A stretch of 64,000 nucleotides of DNA from the NCBI GenBank assembly GCA_019683805.1, contig JADGHQ010000003.1, positions 1-64,000 on the forward strand, written 5' to 3'. The translations under genes and the position numbers were made by a program. Shown one piece after another: positions 32,986 through 43,996 of this stretch (position 1 is the first letter of the stretch; every line of letters begins with the position of its first letter). The DNA comes from Thermoleophilaceae bacterium (GTDB lineage Bacteria > Actinomycetota > Thermoleophilia > Solirubrobacterales > Thermoleophilaceae). A model generated the notes under the pieces. The model was not told the DNA's origin. It searched no databases and worked only from the letters and a program-made list of their open reading frames with translations.

Positions 32986-33912
32986 GTGCAGACCGCGGAC
33001 CTCATCTGGCTGAACGGGGAGTTCGTCGCCTGGGAGGACGCCAAGGTCCACGTACTCACGCACGCCCTCCACTACGGGACGGGCGTATTCGAGGGCATCC
33101 GGGCCTACGAGACGGATCGCGGCACGGCGATCTTCCGCCACGCCGACCACCTCGACCGCCTGGAGCGCTCGGCGCGCTTCTATCACATGGAGCTGCCCTA
33201 CACGCGCGAGCAGCTGCGCGAGGTCACGCACGAGCTGATCGTGCGCAACAACCTGCGCTCCTGCTACATCCGGCCGCTGATCTACCGCGGCTACGGGCCG
33301 ATGGGCCTGTTCCCGCTCGACAACCCGGTCGAGGCGATGATCGCGGTGTGGGAGTGGGGCGCCTACCTCGGCGAGGACGGGAAGCGCAACGGCGTCCGCG
33401 CCAAGGTGTCGTCCTGGCGGCGGATCTCGCCCGACGCGCTCTACCCGCACGCCAAGGCCTCGGGGCAGTACCTGAACTCGGTGCTCGCGAAGATCGAGGC
33501 CTCGAAGGCGGGCTACGACGAGGCGATCCTGCTCGACCACAACTCGTTCGTCTGCGAGGGCACCGGCGAGAACATCTTCGTCGTCAAGGACGGGGTCATC
33601 TACACGCCGCCGCAGACGACATCGATCCTCGACGGCATCAACCGCAAGTCCGTGATCGCGATCGCGCGCGACCTCGGCTTCGAGGTGGTCGAGCGCGACA
33701 TCGCGCGCGGGGAGCTGATCCTCGCCGACGAGGTCTTCATGACGGGCACGGCGGCGGAGCTGACGCCGATCCGCGAGATCGACGACATCGCGATCGGCGC
33801 GCCGGGCGAGATCACCCGGCAGATCCAGCAGGTGTTCGACGACGCGCTCTGCGGCCGCGCGCCGCAGTACGCCGAGTGGCTCGACTTCGTCGAAGTACCA
33901 TCCAAGGCGTGA
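32986..33912 (+). CDS. ilvE: Branched-chain amino acid aminotransferase
   Basis: A 308-residue class IV PLP aminotransferase that transfers the amino group in the last step of Leu, Ile and Val synthesis. The start WLNGEFVAWEDAKVHVLTHALHYGTGVFEGIRAY is typical. The catalytic Lys is K157 in YPHAKASGQYLNSVLAK. The cofactor-phosphate segments CEGTGENIFVVKDG and FMTGTAAELTPI follow. AGGAGG sits upstream of the GTG at 32986. It closes the XRE-leuCD-leuB transcript; a 116-bp gap then separates it from cimA. Confidence 0.95.
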   Translation: MQTADLIWLNGEFVAWEDAKVHVLTHALHYGTGVFEGIRAYETDRGTAIFRHADHLDRLERSARFYHMELPYTREQLREVTHELIVRNNLRSCYIRPLIYRGYGPMGLFPLDNPVEAMIAVWEWGAYLGEDGKRNGVRAKVSSWRRISPDALYPHAKASGQYLNSVLAKIEASKAGYDEAILLDHNSFVCEGTGENIFVVKDGVIYTPPQTTSILDGINRKSVIAIARDLGFEVVERDIARGELILADEVFMTGTAAELTPIREIDDIAIGAPGEITRQIQQVFDDALCGRAPQYAEWLDFVEVPSKA

Positions 33913-34028
33913 GCGCCGGCCTCGGGCACCACGGGCGAATTACCTCGGCGACGCAGTCGCGCCTCTGAGCGCGCGCGTCGCCGCAGGCATTCGTCCCGTC
34001 CGCTCGAACTTTCCCGAAAGGCGTTCCC

Positions 34029-35632
<1,604 letters not shown>

Positions 35633-35636
<4 letters not shown>

Positions 35637-36766
35637 GCGAGCGCATCCCGCTCGCGCGGCCGGTGCTCGGCGAGCGCGAGGAGCAGCTCGTGCTCGATGT
35701 GCTGCGGTCGGGCCGGCTGTCGCTGGGGCCGATGCTCGAGGAATTCGAGCGCCGCTTCGCGGAGCGGCTGGGGGCGGCGCACGCCTCGGCCGTCTCGAGC
35801 GGGACGGCCGGCCTCCACCTCGCGGTGCGCGCCGCCGGGATCGAGGCGGGCGACGAGGTCATCACCACGCCCTTCAGCTTCGTCGCATCGGCGAACTGCG
35901 TGCTGTACGAGGGGGCGAGGCCGGTGTTCTGCGACATCGACCCGCGCACGCTCAACCTCGACCCGCGCGCCGCCGAGGCGGCGGTCGGGGAGCGCACGAC
36001 CGGGATCCTGCCCGTGCACATCTTCGGCTATCCCGCCGACATGCCCGCGTTCGAGCGGATCGCGCGCGAGCGCGGGCTCTGGCTCGTCGAGGACGCCTGC
36101 GAGGCGCTCGGGGCGGTGCACGCCGACGGCACGCCGGTCGGCGCGCGCGGCAACAGCGCGGTGTTCGCGTTCTACGCGAACAAGCAGATCACGACCGGCG
36201 AGGGCGGGGTCGTGACCTGCGGGGACGCCGCCGTGAAGGAGCGCATCGACTCCGAGCGCAACCAGGGCCGCGTCCCCGACATGGGCTGGCTCGACCACGA
36301 CCGGCTCGGGTTCAACTACCGGCTCTCGGAGCTCGCCTGCGCGCTCGGGGTCGCGCAGCTCGAGCGGCTCGACGAGCTGCTCGCGGCGCGCGCGCGTGTC
36401 GCCGCGCTGTACGGCGAGGCCCTCGCGGGCATCGAGGGCCTGCGGCTTCCCTGCCCCGACGAGGGCGGCGACCGCCGGAGCTGGTTCGTCTACGTCGTCC
36501 AGCTCCCGCGCGGGGTCGCGCGCGACCGCGCCGTCGAGGAGCTGCGCGCGCGCGGCGTCGACTCGAAGCCGTACCTGCCGGCGATCCACCTGATGAGCTT
36601 CTACCGCGAGCGCTTCGGGCACCGCCCGGGCGAGTTCCCGGTGTGCGAGGATGTCGCCGCGCGGTCGCTGTCGCTGCCCTTCTTCCCGGGCATGTCCGAG
36701 GGGCAGGTCGCGCGCGTGGCGGAGGCGCTCCGCGAGGTGCTGGCGTGCGTCAGCGCACGGGCTTGA
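35633..36766 (+). CDS. DegT/DnrJ/EryC1-family aminotransferase
   Basis: A 377-residue PLP-dependent sugar aminotransferase-type protein. It begins IPLARPVLGEREEQLVLDVL. The cofactor lies near VEDACEALGAVHADG, and the Schiff-base Lys is K184 in FAFYANKQITTGEGGVV. RLGFNYRLSELACALGVAQL is typical of the family. These enzymes usually make amino sugars for cell-surface glycans. No sugar nucleotide genes are adjacent, so the substrate is open. The GTG overlaps the cimA stop as GTGA, and the 3' end overlaps the convergent GNAT gene by 17 bp. Confidence 0.88.
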
Positions 36767-37364
36767 CGAGCCCCACGAGCGCCGGGATCGGCCCGACCGG
36801 ACCCGACTCCGCCCTCACCTCGAAGCCCGCGCGCCGGTAGAGCGCGAGCGCCGGCGCGTTGCGCTTCGCGGTGTCGAGCGCGACCTGGGCGAGCCCGAGC
36901 TGGCGCGCCTGGCGCTCGGCATGCGCGAGCAGCGCCCGCCCCACGCCGCGGCGGCGGAACTCCGGCCGCGTGGCGAGCGCGTCGACGTAGAGCGAGTCGA
37001 CCGGCGGCGCGGGGGCGGCGCGCGCGCCCACCCACCAGAGCCGCAGCACGCCGAGCCAGCGCCACGGCGGGCGGCGCCGCAGGACCAGGCGCAGGAAGCG
37101 GTAGGAGCGGTCGCGCGCCTCGCTGACCGGGAAGCTCGCCATCGCCCCGGCCACGCGGCCGTCGACATCGGCGACCGTCACGACCTCCACGCTTGCGTCG
37201 GTGCCGCCGGCCTCGTACGCGGCGCGGATCAGCTCGATCGCCTGCTCGCGTCCGCCGGCGAAGCGCTCGTAGCCGTCCGCGGAGGTCTCGTAGATCAGCT
37301 CCGCGACGGCGTCGCGGTCCTCGGGGCGGGCGCGGCGGATCGTGGGGGAGGCATGCTCAGGCAT
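36750..37364 (-). CDS. GNAT-family N-acetyltransferase
   Basis: A 204-residue acetyltransferase. The acetyl-CoA loop is RRRGVGRALLAHAERQAR near residue 140, preceded by VDSLYVDALATRPEF. The late NAPALALYRRAGFEV is typical. An Arg-rich insertion with several Trp residues (about 95-115) is unusual and could form a lid or a membrane-contacting patch. The ATG overlaps the end of the upstream epimerase gene by eight bases on the same strand, so they are coupled. The substrate is unknown. Confidence 0.85.
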   Translation of the reverse strand: MPEHASPTIRRARPEDRDAVAELIYETSADGYERFAGGREQAIELIRAAYEAGGTDASVEVVTVADVDGRVAGAMASFPVSEARDRSYRFLRLVLRRRPPWRWLGVLRLWWVGARAAPAPPVDSLYVDALATRPEFRRRGVGRALLAHAERQARQLGLAQVALDTAKRNAPALALYRRAGFEVRAESGPVGPIPALVGLVKPVR

Positions 37365-38337
37365 GCGCGGGCGCGATCGCCGCGAGCGTGGCGCGCAGGC
37401 CCTCCTCGAGCGGGGTCGGCTCCCAGCCGAGGCGCTCCTGGGCCTTGCCGGAGTCGGGCGCGGCGTCCCAGAGGAAGAAGTGGAGCTGGCCGCGGGGCAG
37501 CAGCGGCGGTCTGCGCGTCGCCCGCGAGAGCGCCTCGCCGGCGCCGGCCAGTGCCTTCGCGAGCGGCACCGGCAGCGTGGGGGGCACGCGGCCGCGCCCC
37601 GCGAGCGAGACTACCGTCTCGACGAGCTCGCGGATCGACACGTGGCGGTCGCAGAGGATGTAGCGCTCGCCGGGCTCGCCGCGCTCGGCCGCGAGCAGGT
37701 GGCCCCGTGCCGCGCCCGCGTTGAAGCACACGCCGCAGCCGCCGGGCGGCAGCGCGGGCAGCCGCTTCCGGATCGCGGGCAGGAACAGGTTCTGCTCGAA
37801 GGACGAGCCGCCCCCGCCCGGGCCGGGGCCGTAGACGCCCGCCGGGTTCACGAGCACGACCTCGAGCTCGTCGCCGGCCGCCGCCAGCACGAGCCGCTCG
37901 GCCTCCTGCTTCGAGCGCTCGTACGCCGTCCCCTTCGGGTAGTCCGCGACCCGCGTCTCGTCGAGGCGGCCACCCGGCTCGCAGTGGAACACGTCGATCG
38001 TGCTGGTCTGGACGAGCCGACGCACGCCCGCCGCGCGGGCCGCCCGCGCCAGGCTCTCGCTCCCGCGGGCGTTCACCTCGTGGAAGAGCGACTCGTCCGC
38101 AAGCCACTGCTCCGGCAGGCCCATCGCGTTGAACACGACCTCGCAGCCCTCGACGGCCGGGCGCAGCGAGGCGGGCTCGGTCACGTCGCCCCCGACGGCC
38201 TCGACCCCGGGAGGGAGCAGCGGCGCGGCGCGCGCGGGGTCGCGGACGAGCGCGCGCACCTCGTGGCCGCGCTCGACCAGCAGCGCCGCGAGCGCGTTAC
38301 CCACCTTGCCGGTCGCGCCGGTGACGAGCGCCCTCAT
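37357..38337 (-). CDS. NAD-dependent epimerase/dehydratase (extended SDR)
   Basis: A 326-residue extended short-chain dehydrogenase. The Rossmann motif is VTGATGKVGNALA near residues 5-17. The catalytic Ser/Thr region is LVQTSTIDVF near 105, and the Tyr-x3-Lys is in GTAYERSKQEAE. The segment NPAGVYGPGPGGGG follows. It resembles dihydroflavonol-4-reductase-like and steroid-type SDRs, without a predictable substrate. The ATG at 38337 is chosen because a minus-strand TAGCAT box ends eight bases upstream; a TTG at 38346 would overlap that box. It is divergent from argH. Confidence 0.85.
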   Translation of the reverse strand: MRALVTGATGKVGNALAALLVERGHEVRALVRDPARAAPLLPPGVEAVGGDVTEPASLRPAVEGCEVVFNAMGLPEQWLADESLFHEVNARGSESLARAARAAGVRRLVQTSTIDVFHCEPGGRLDETRVADYPKGTAYERSKQEAERLVLAAAGDELEVVLVNPAGVYGPGPGGGGSSFEQNLFLPAIRKRLPALPPGGCGVCFNAGAARGHLLAAERGEPGERYILCDRHVSIRELVETVVSLAGRGRVPPTLPVPLAKALAGAGEALSRATRRPPLLPRGQLHFFLWDAAPDSGKAQERLGWEPTPLEEGLRATLAAIAPAHA

Positions 38338-38345
38338 CGGCCGCA

Positions 38346-38351
38346 ATGCTA
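38346..38351 (-). promoter_or_regulatory. -10 box TAGCAT for the epimerase gene
   Basis: On the minus strand TAGCAT ends eight bases before the ATG at 38337. It forms a back-to-back pair with the argH box. Confidence 0.5.
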
Positions 38352-38383
38352 GGGGCGCTGCCCGGCGTCGGCCGCGCGGCTCG

Positions 38384-38389
38384 TAGACT
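38384..38389 (+). promoter_or_regulatory. -10 box TAGACT for leaderless argH
   Basis: TAGACT ends eight bases before the argH ATG at 38398. No Shine-Dalgarno is present. Confidence 0.5.
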
Positions 38390-38397
38390 GCGCGCCC

Positions 38398-39768
38398 ATG
38401 TCGCGCTTCTCAGAGCCGCAGGACCCGGTCTTCCAGGCGCTCAACTCGTCGGTGGGCTTCGACTACCGGCTCGCGCCGTACGACATCCGGCAGTCCCTCG
38501 CGCACATCCGCATGCTCGGCCGCTGCGGGATCGTCCCCCAGGACGACGTGGACGAGATCGTCCGCGGGCTCGAGCTGGTGCGGCGCGAGCTCGAGGAGGA
38601 CCGCTTCGAGATAGCCCCGGGTGACGAGGACATCCACATGGCGGTCGAGCGCAGGCTCACCGAGCTCGTGGGGGCGGTCGGCGGCAAGCTGCACACGGCG
38701 CGCTCGCGCAACGACCAGGTCGCGACCGACGTCGCGATGTTCGTGCGCGACCGCTGCCGCCGCGCCCGCGAGGCGATCCTCGCGCTCATGGAGGTGCTTG
38801 CCTCGCTCGCCGAGGCCCACCTCGACTGGCCGATGCCCGGCTACACGCACCTGCAGCGCGCCCAGCCGGTCTACCTCTCCCACCACCTGCTCGCGTGGTT
38901 CTGGAAGCTGCGCCGCGACCACCGGCGCTTCGGGTTCTGCCTCGACGCGGCCGACGAGCTGCCGCTCGGCGCGGGCGCCCTCGCCGGCGTCAACTTCGCG
39001 ACCGACCGCCGCTTGGTCGCCGAGGAGCTCGGCTTCGCGCGCGTCGCCCCGAACTCGATCGACGCCGTCTCGAACCGCGACTTCGTGATCGACTACGTGG
39101 GCGCGGCGGCGCTGTGCGCCACGCACCTCTCCCAGCTCGGGGCGGAGATCGTCCTCTGGTCGAGCGAGGAGTTCCGCTTCTGCGAGGTCTCCGACGCGTT
39201 CGCCTCCGGCTCGAGCATCATGCCCCAGAAGAAGAACCCCGACGCCGCCGAGCTCCTGCGCGGGAAGGGGCCGCGCGTCGTCTCCCACCTCGTCGGCCTG
39301 CACGGCATGCTGCACGGCCTGCCGCTCACCTACAACAAGGACCTGCAGGAGGACAAGGAGCACCTCTTCGACGCTGCCGACACGCTCGAGCTGGCGCTCG
39401 CCGCGGCGGCAGGGATGCTGCGCGGCATCCGCTTCCGCCGCGAGGTCCTCGCGCAGGCGGCCGCGGACGAGTTCCCGGCGGCGACCGACGTCGCCGACAT
39501 GCTCGTCACGCGCGGGGTGCCGTTCCGCGAGGCGCACGGCATCGTGGCGTCGCTCGTGCGCCACGCGATCGACAGCGGGCGCACGCTCTCCGATCTCTCC
39601 GAGGACGAGCTGCGCGGCTTCTCGGACAGGCTCGTGCCCGGCTTCCACGAGCTCCTCGCCGAGCGCGCCTGGCTCGAGTCGAAGGTGTCGGAGGGCGGCA
39701 CGGCTCTCGAGCGCGTGCGCGAGCAGCTCGCCGAGGCGCGCCGGGTGCTGGCCGAGGAGGGCGCTTGA
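38398..39768 (+). CDS. argH: Argininosuccinate lyase
   Basis: A 456-residue fumarase/aspartase-superfamily enzyme that splits argininosuccinate into arginine and fumarate. Conserved regions are visible in order: DEDIHMAVERRL, KLHTARSRNDQVATD, PGYTHLQRAQPV, and the mobile signature loop SGSSIMPQKKNPD with Ser272/Ser273. The catalytic His is in YTHLQ. No other arginine genes are in the window, so argH stands alone. It overlaps the following glycosylase gene by four bases (TTGA). Confidence 0.95.
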   Translation: MSRFSEPQDPVFQALNSSVGFDYRLAPYDIRQSLAHIRMLGRCGIVPQDDVDEIVRGLELVRRELEEDRFEIAPGDEDIHMAVERRLTELVGAVGGKLHTARSRNDQVATDVAMFVRDRCRRAREAILALMEVLASLAEAHLDWPMPGYTHLQRAQPVYLSHHLLAWFWKLRRDHRRFGFCLDAADELPLGAGALAGVNFATDRRLVAEELGFARVAPNSIDAVSNRDFVIDYVGAAALCATHLSQLGAEIVLWSSEEFRFCEVSDAFASGSSIMPQKKNPDAAELLRGKGPRVVSHLVGLHGMLHGLPLTYNKDLQEDKEHLFDAADTLELALAAAAGMLRGIRFRREVLAQAAADEFPAATDVADMLVTRGVPFREAHGIVASLVRHAIDSGRTLSDLSEDELRGFSDRLVPGFHELLAERAWLESKVSEGGTALERVREQLAEARRVLAEEGA

Positions 39769-40382
39769 CCGACCCGCGCGAGCCCGCCTTCTACGCGCGC
39801 TCGGTGCACGAGGTCGCGCGTGACCTCCTGGGCTGCACGCTCCGCCACGGCGGCCTCGCGGGGCGCATCGTCGAGGTGGAGAGCTACCACGAGGAGGAGC
39901 CGGCCTGCCACGCCTACGCGGGGCTCACGCCGCGCACCGAGGTGCTGTTCGGGCCGCCCGGCTTCGCCTACGTGTACCGCTCCTACGGCATCCACGCGCT
40001 CCTGAACGCCGTCGCCGAGGAGGAGGGCGTGGGGGCGGCCGTGCTGATCCGGGCGCTCGAGCCGCTCGAGGGCGTCGACGAGATGCGCCGCCGCCGGCGC
40101 GGGCTCGAGCGCGCGCGGGACCTCTGCTCGGGGCCGGGCAGGCTCACGCAGGCGCTAGGGATCGGGCTCGAGCTGAACGGATCGCCGCTCACCGACGGCG
40201 GTCCGATCGAGATCCTCCCGCGCCCGGCGGGAGCCCGGCCGCCAGAGATCGTCACGGGAGAGCGGATCGGCATCACGAGGGCGGTGGACCTGCCCTGGCG
40301 CTTCTGTGACGCGACGAGCGCGTCGGTGTCGCGCCCGCTGCCCGCGGCAATGCGCGCGCGCCGCCGCGGGCGCGCGGCCTAG
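39765..40382 (+). CDS. 3-Methyladenine DNA glycosylase (AAG/MPG family)
   Basis: A 205-residue monofunctional glycosylase that removes alkylated purines. It has the family core GRIVEVESYHEEEPACHAYAG, with the catalytic Glu. The DNA-intercalating region FGPPGFAYVYRSYGIHALLNAV and the late CSGPGRLTQALGI follow. The start is a TTG at 39765 overlapping the argH stop; no later in-frame start keeps the conserved N-terminal segment. The 3' end faces the PBP gene with eight bases between. Confidence 0.9.
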   Translation: MTDPREPAFYARSVHEVARDLLGCTLRHGGLAGRIVEVESYHEEEPACHAYAGLTPRTEVLFGPPGFAYVYRSYGIHALLNAVAEEEGVGAAVLIRALEPLEGVDEMRRRRRGLERARDLCSGPGRLTQALGIGLELNGSPLTDGGPIEILPRPAGARPPEIVTGERIGITRAVDLPWRFCDATSASVSRPLPAAMRARRRGRAA

Positions 40383-40390
40383 CCGGCCGG

Positions 40391-42676
40391 CTAGCCCGAG
40401 GGCGGCGCCCCCGGGCCGCCGTCCCCCGGTGCGGTGCCGCCGGTGTCCCCGCCGCCGGTTCCGCCCTGGCCTCCGCCCGGAGCGTCGCCGGCAGGCGGCC
40501 GGGGCTGCGGCCGCGGCTGGGGCTGCGGCCGCGGCTGGGGCTGCGGCCGCGGTTGCTGCGTCTGCTGGGCGCGCGGCTGGGTTTCGGTGCTGCCGCCCCC
40601 GGCCGGGGCCTGCTGGGTCTCGGTCGGAGCGGGCACGGGCGCCGTCGCCTGAGTCGGGGCCTGCAGCGGCTCGCTCGCGCCCGGGTGGCGCTCCTCGCGG
40701 AGCGCGATCGAGGCCATCATCACGTCCCGCCAGATGAGCGCCGGGAAGGTGCCGCCGGCCACGGGTTTGCCGCCGAACTCGGTCAGCATCGGCTTGAGCT
40801 TGTCGGGATAGCCAACCCAGACCGCCACCGTGTACTGGTCGTCGAAGCCGACGAACCAGGCGTCGCCGTAGTTCTCGGTGGTCCCGGTCTTGCCGGCCGC
40901 GAACTCGGGCAGCCGCGCGGCCGTGCCGGTGCCGTGCTGGATCACCCCCGCCAGGAGCTGCTTGGCCTCCTCGTCGACCGCGCGCGGGATCACGAGCTGC
41001 GAGCGCCGCTTGTTCTCGTCGATGGTCCGGCCGTCCGGCGACCTGACGGACTCGATCGCCACGGGCCCCATCCTCGACGAGGCGAGAGTGCCCGACACGC
41101 GCTTCCCGCCGTTCGCGATCGTCGAGTACGCGTAGGCCATCTCGAGCGGGCTGACGCCGATGCGGAGGCCGCCGAGCGTCATCGCGTAGTTGGTCGAGAT
41201 CGGGGTGCGGATGCCCATGCGCTCCGCGAGCCGCGCGATCCTCCTGGTGCCGAGGCGGATGCCGAGCTGCGCGAACACCGAGTTGTCGGACTGCGCGGTG
41301 GCGCTCGCGAGGCTCGTCGGGCCGGCGTAGGAGTCGTTGTAGTTGTGGACGATGAAGTGCTCGCCGTTGCCGTGCGGCACCTCGATGTCGAGCGGCTGCG
41401 AGTTGAACGGGCTGCCCGGCCCGTAGCCCTCCTCGAGCGCCTTGATCAGGATGAACGGCTTGAACGCCGAGCCGGGCTGGCGGTGGCCGTTGGTCGCGAG
41501 GTTGAACGGCTTCTTCTGGAAGTCGGAGCCGCCTACCATCGCCTTCACCTCGCCGGTCCTGTTCTCGATCATGACGAGCGAGGCGCTCAGAGCCGTTCCG
41601 GTGAGGCGGTTGCGGATCGCGTCCTCGGCCGCGGCCTGGAGCTTGGGGTCGAGGGTCGTGCGGATGCGCAGGCCGCCCCCGAACACGCGCCCCGAGCCGT
41701 AGCGGTCGACGAGCTGCTGCGTCACCCAGCTCGAGAAGTAGGGCTCCGACGACTCCGGCTTCGGCGGGTTGATGCTCGCCTGGGAGGGGACCGCCTCCTT
41801 CACGGACTCGGCGTACTGGGTGGGGGTGATCATGTGCTGCTGGAGCATCCGCTGCAGCACGAGGTCGCGGCGCTCGCGTGCGGCGGCGGGGTTCTGGACC
41901 GGGTCGTAGCCGCTCGGCGAGGCGATCATCCCCGCGAGCAGCGCGGCCTGCGCGGGGGTGGCGAAGCGGGCGGCGCGGTAGTTCGGGTCGTACTTCGTCC
42001 GCCGCGGGTCGCCGAAGTAGGTCCGCATGGCGGACTCGATCCCGTAGGCGCCGTTGCCGAAGTAGATCGTGTTCAGGTACTCGGTGAGGATCTTCTGCTT
42101 CGACCACTTGCGCTCGAGGTGGTAGGCGAGCGCCGCCTCGCGCAGCTTCTCGAAGACCGTGCGGTTGCCCTGCGCCGCGAGCGCGTTCTTGACGAACTGC
42201 TGCGTGATCGTGGAGGCGCCCTGGCGCGCGCCGCGGTGGATCACGTCGGCGACCACCGCGCGAGCGATCCCCTTGTAGTCGACGCCCTTGTGCTCGTAGA
42301 AGCGGCGGTCCTCGATCGCGATCACCGCGTTCTTGATGTTCGGCGAGATCTCGTCCTCGCCGACGAGGATGCGGTTCTGGTTGCCGGTGAGCTTCGCGAT
42401 CTGCGTGCCGGCCTTGTCGTCGGCGATCAGAGTGGAGTTGCGCGCGGCGCGGAACTCGGCGTTGTTCTCGAGCGCCGGCAGCTCGCTGGCGACGGCCATC
42501 ATCATCCCGAAGATCGTCGAGATGACCGCGAGCACGAGCAGGCCCGCGAGCACGAGCGCGAGCCGCAGCTTCTTCACCTTGGGCTTCGCCGTGCGGGCGC
42601 CGCGACCGGCTCCGGGGAGGGGCGCTGCGGTCCCGGCCACGGGCCTCAGCGCTGTCGGCGGCGTCGTCTCCTGCAT
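40391..42676 (-). CDS. Bifunctional class A penicillin-binding protein
   Basis: A 761-residue peptidoglycan synthase. A short cytosolic segment and a membrane helix (about 38-63) anchor it. The glycosyltransferase GT51 domain has IEDRRFYEHKGVDYKGIARA and GASTITQQFVKNAL. The transpeptidase domain has SxxK in GSAFKPF near residue 400. The SxN motif is in TAQSDNSVFAQLG and KTG in AGKTGTTENYGDAWFVG. The last 100 residues are Pro/Gln/Gly-rich, including a QPRPQP repeat. It polymerises and cross-links peptidoglycan outside the membrane. It is divergent from tyrS with 98 bp between. Confidence 0.95.
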   Translation of the reverse strand: MQETTPPTALRPVAGTAAPLPGAGRGARTAKPKVKKLRLALVLAGLLVLAVISTIFGMMMAVASELPALENNAEFRAARNSTLIADDKAGTQIAKLTGNQNRILVGEDEISPNIKNAVIAIEDRRFYEHKGVDYKGIARAVVADVIHRGARQGASTITQQFVKNALAAQGNRTVFEKLREAALAYHLERKWSKQKILTEYLNTIYFGNGAYGIESAMRTYFGDPRRTKYDPNYRAARFATPAQAALLAGMIASPSGYDPVQNPAAARERRDLVLQRMLQQHMITPTQYAESVKEAVPSQASINPPKPESSEPYFSSWVTQQLVDRYGSGRVFGGGLRIRTTLDPKLQAAAEDAIRNRLTGTALSASLVMIENRTGEVKAMVGGSDFQKKPFNLATNGHRQPGSAFKPFILIKALEEGYGPGSPFNSQPLDIEVPHGNGEHFIVHNYNDSYAGPTSLASATAQSDNSVFAQLGIRLGTRRIARLAERMGIRTPISTNYAMTLGGLRIGVSPLEMAYAYSTIANGGKRVSGTLASSRMGPVAIESVRSPDGRTIDENKRRSQLVIPRAVDEEAKQLLAGVIQHGTGTAARLPEFAAGKTGTTENYGDAWFVGFDDQYTVAVWVGYPDKLKPMLTEFGGKPVAGGTFPALIWRDVMMASIALREERHPGASEPLQAPTQATAPVPAPTETQQAPAGGGSTETQPRAQQTQQPRPQPQPRPQPQPRPQPRPPAGDAPGGGQGGTGGGDTGGTAPGDGGPGAPPSG
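40501..40554. repeat. Three tandem 18-bp repeats in the PBP tail
   Basis: The unit GGGGCTGCGGCCGCGGCT occurs three times in a row, the last copy differing by one base. Each unit encodes six residues (QPRPQP) on the minus strand, so copy-number change keeps the frame and would alter only tail length. Confidence 0.85.
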
Positions 42677-42761
42677 TGCGGTGCGGGCTGACAGCGGTGC
42701 GCTGCCCCGGCGGACGGCGGGGCGGCGACCCTTCGCGCTCCGTCCGGCGAGGGCCGCAGTC

Positions 42762-42767
42762 TAGCAT
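42762..42767 (+). promoter_or_regulatory. -10 box TAGCAT for leaderless tyrS
   Basis: TAGCAT ends seven bases before the tyrS GTG at 42775, with no ribosome-binding site between. Confidence 0.5.
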
Positions 42768-42774
42768 TGGCGCC

Positions 42775-43956
42775 GTGACGGAGACCCCGGCCTCGGAGGC
42801 GCAGTTCCTGCGTCGAAACGCTGTGGACGCGCTCCCCGAGGGGGCGCTCGAGCGCCAGCTCGCGGAAGGCCGGCCGCTGCGGATCAAGCTCGGGATCGAC
42901 CCCACCACGGCCGACATCCACCTCGGGCACACTGTCGTGCTGCGCAAGCTGCGGGAGTTCCAGGAGCGCGGCCATCACGTGGTACTGATCATCGGCGACT
43001 ACACCGCGCGCGTGGGCGACCCGAGCGGCCGCTCGAGCACCCGGCCGCAGGTCGACCCGCGCGAGATCGACGCGAACGCCGAGACCTACGTGAGCCAGGC
43101 TTTCAAGGCCCTCGACGAGTCGCGGACGGAGGTGCGGCGCAACAGCGAGTGGCTCGACATGCCGATGGAGGAGCTCTTCCGGCTCGCGCGGCTCGCGACG
43201 GTCGCCCAGATCCTGGAGCGCGACGACTTCTCCAAACGCTGGTCGGCCCGGGAGCCGATCTCGATCCTCGAGCTGCTCTACCCGCTGCTCCAGGCCTACG
43301 ACTCGGTCGCCGTCCGGGCCGACGTAGAGCTCGGCGGCACCGACCAGAAGTTCAACCTCCTGCTCGGGCGCGACATCCAGCAGGCCTACGGCCAGAAGCC
43401 GCAGTCGATCCTGACGATGCCGATCCTGCCGGGCATCGACGGGGTCCAGAAGATGTCCAAGTCGCTCGGCAACTATGTGGGCGTGACCGAGCCGCCCGAG
43501 GAGCAGTTCGGGAAGCTCATGCGCGTCCCGGACGCGACGATGCCGGTTTACTACGAGCTGCTGCTCGACGAGCCGTTCGACCCCGCGCGGCCCGCGGTCG
43601 AGTCGAAGCGCGCGCTCGCGCGCTCGCTGGTGGCGCGCTACCACGGCGAGGAGGCCGCGCGCGCGGCCGAGGCCCATTTCGACCGCCTGCACGTCGAGCG
43701 CGGCATGCCGGACGAGATCGACGAGGCGCCGCTTCCGGCTGGCGAGACCGTGCACCTGCCCGCGCTGATCGCGTCGGCCTTCGGCGTGTCGAGCTCGGAG
43801 GCGCGCCGGCTGCTCGCGCAGGGGGGCGTGAGGCTCGACGGCGAGCGGCTCGACGGCGCCGACCTCGATCTTCCCGCAGACCGGCTCGACGGGGCGGTCC
43901 TGCAGATCGGCAAGCGGCGCTTCAAGCGCTTCCGCCGGTCCGCCGACGTGAGCTGA
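42775..43956 (+). CDS. tyrS: Tyrosyl-tRNA synthetase
   Basis: A 393-residue class I aminoacyl-tRNA synthetase. The HIGH-type motif is DIHLGHTVVLRKL, and the KMSKS motif is K226-S230 in VQKMSKSLGNYVG. The tyrosine pocket includes GGTDQKFNLLLGRDIQ. A C-terminal S4 RNA-binding domain (about 325-390) contains SSSEARRLLAQGGVRLDGERL. The layout matches the TyrRS clade that has a short KMSKS loop (the TyrZ-like group), which is a tentative reading. There is no T-box-like leader. The rRNA operon starts about 100 bp after its end. Confidence 0.95.
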   Translation: MTETPASEAQFLRRNAVDALPEGALERQLAEGRPLRIKLGIDPTTADIHLGHTVVLRKLREFQERGHHVVLIIGDYTARVGDPSGRSSTRPQVDPREIDANAETYVSQAFKALDESRTEVRRNSEWLDMPMEELFRLARLATVAQILERDDFSKRWSAREPISILELLYPLLQAYDSVAVRADVELGGTDQKFNLLLGRDIQQAYGQKPQSILTMPILPGIDGVQKMSKSLGNYVGVTEPPEEQFGKLMRVPDATMPVYYELLLDEPFDPARPAVESKRALARSLVARYHGEEAARAAEAHFDRLHVERGMPDEIDEAPLPAGETVHLPALIASAFGVSSSEARRLLAQGGVRLDGERLDGADLDLPADRLDGAVLQIGKRRFKRFRRSADVS

Positions 43957-43996
43957 GGAAGCGCTCTCCGCCGGGCATCAGCCCTGGACCGGAGCC

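Noticed and set aside
33913-34028. Leader peptide before cimA
   Set aside because: The 116-bp gap has no Ile-rich frame with a start codon. A simple AAAGG Shine-Dalgarno suffices.
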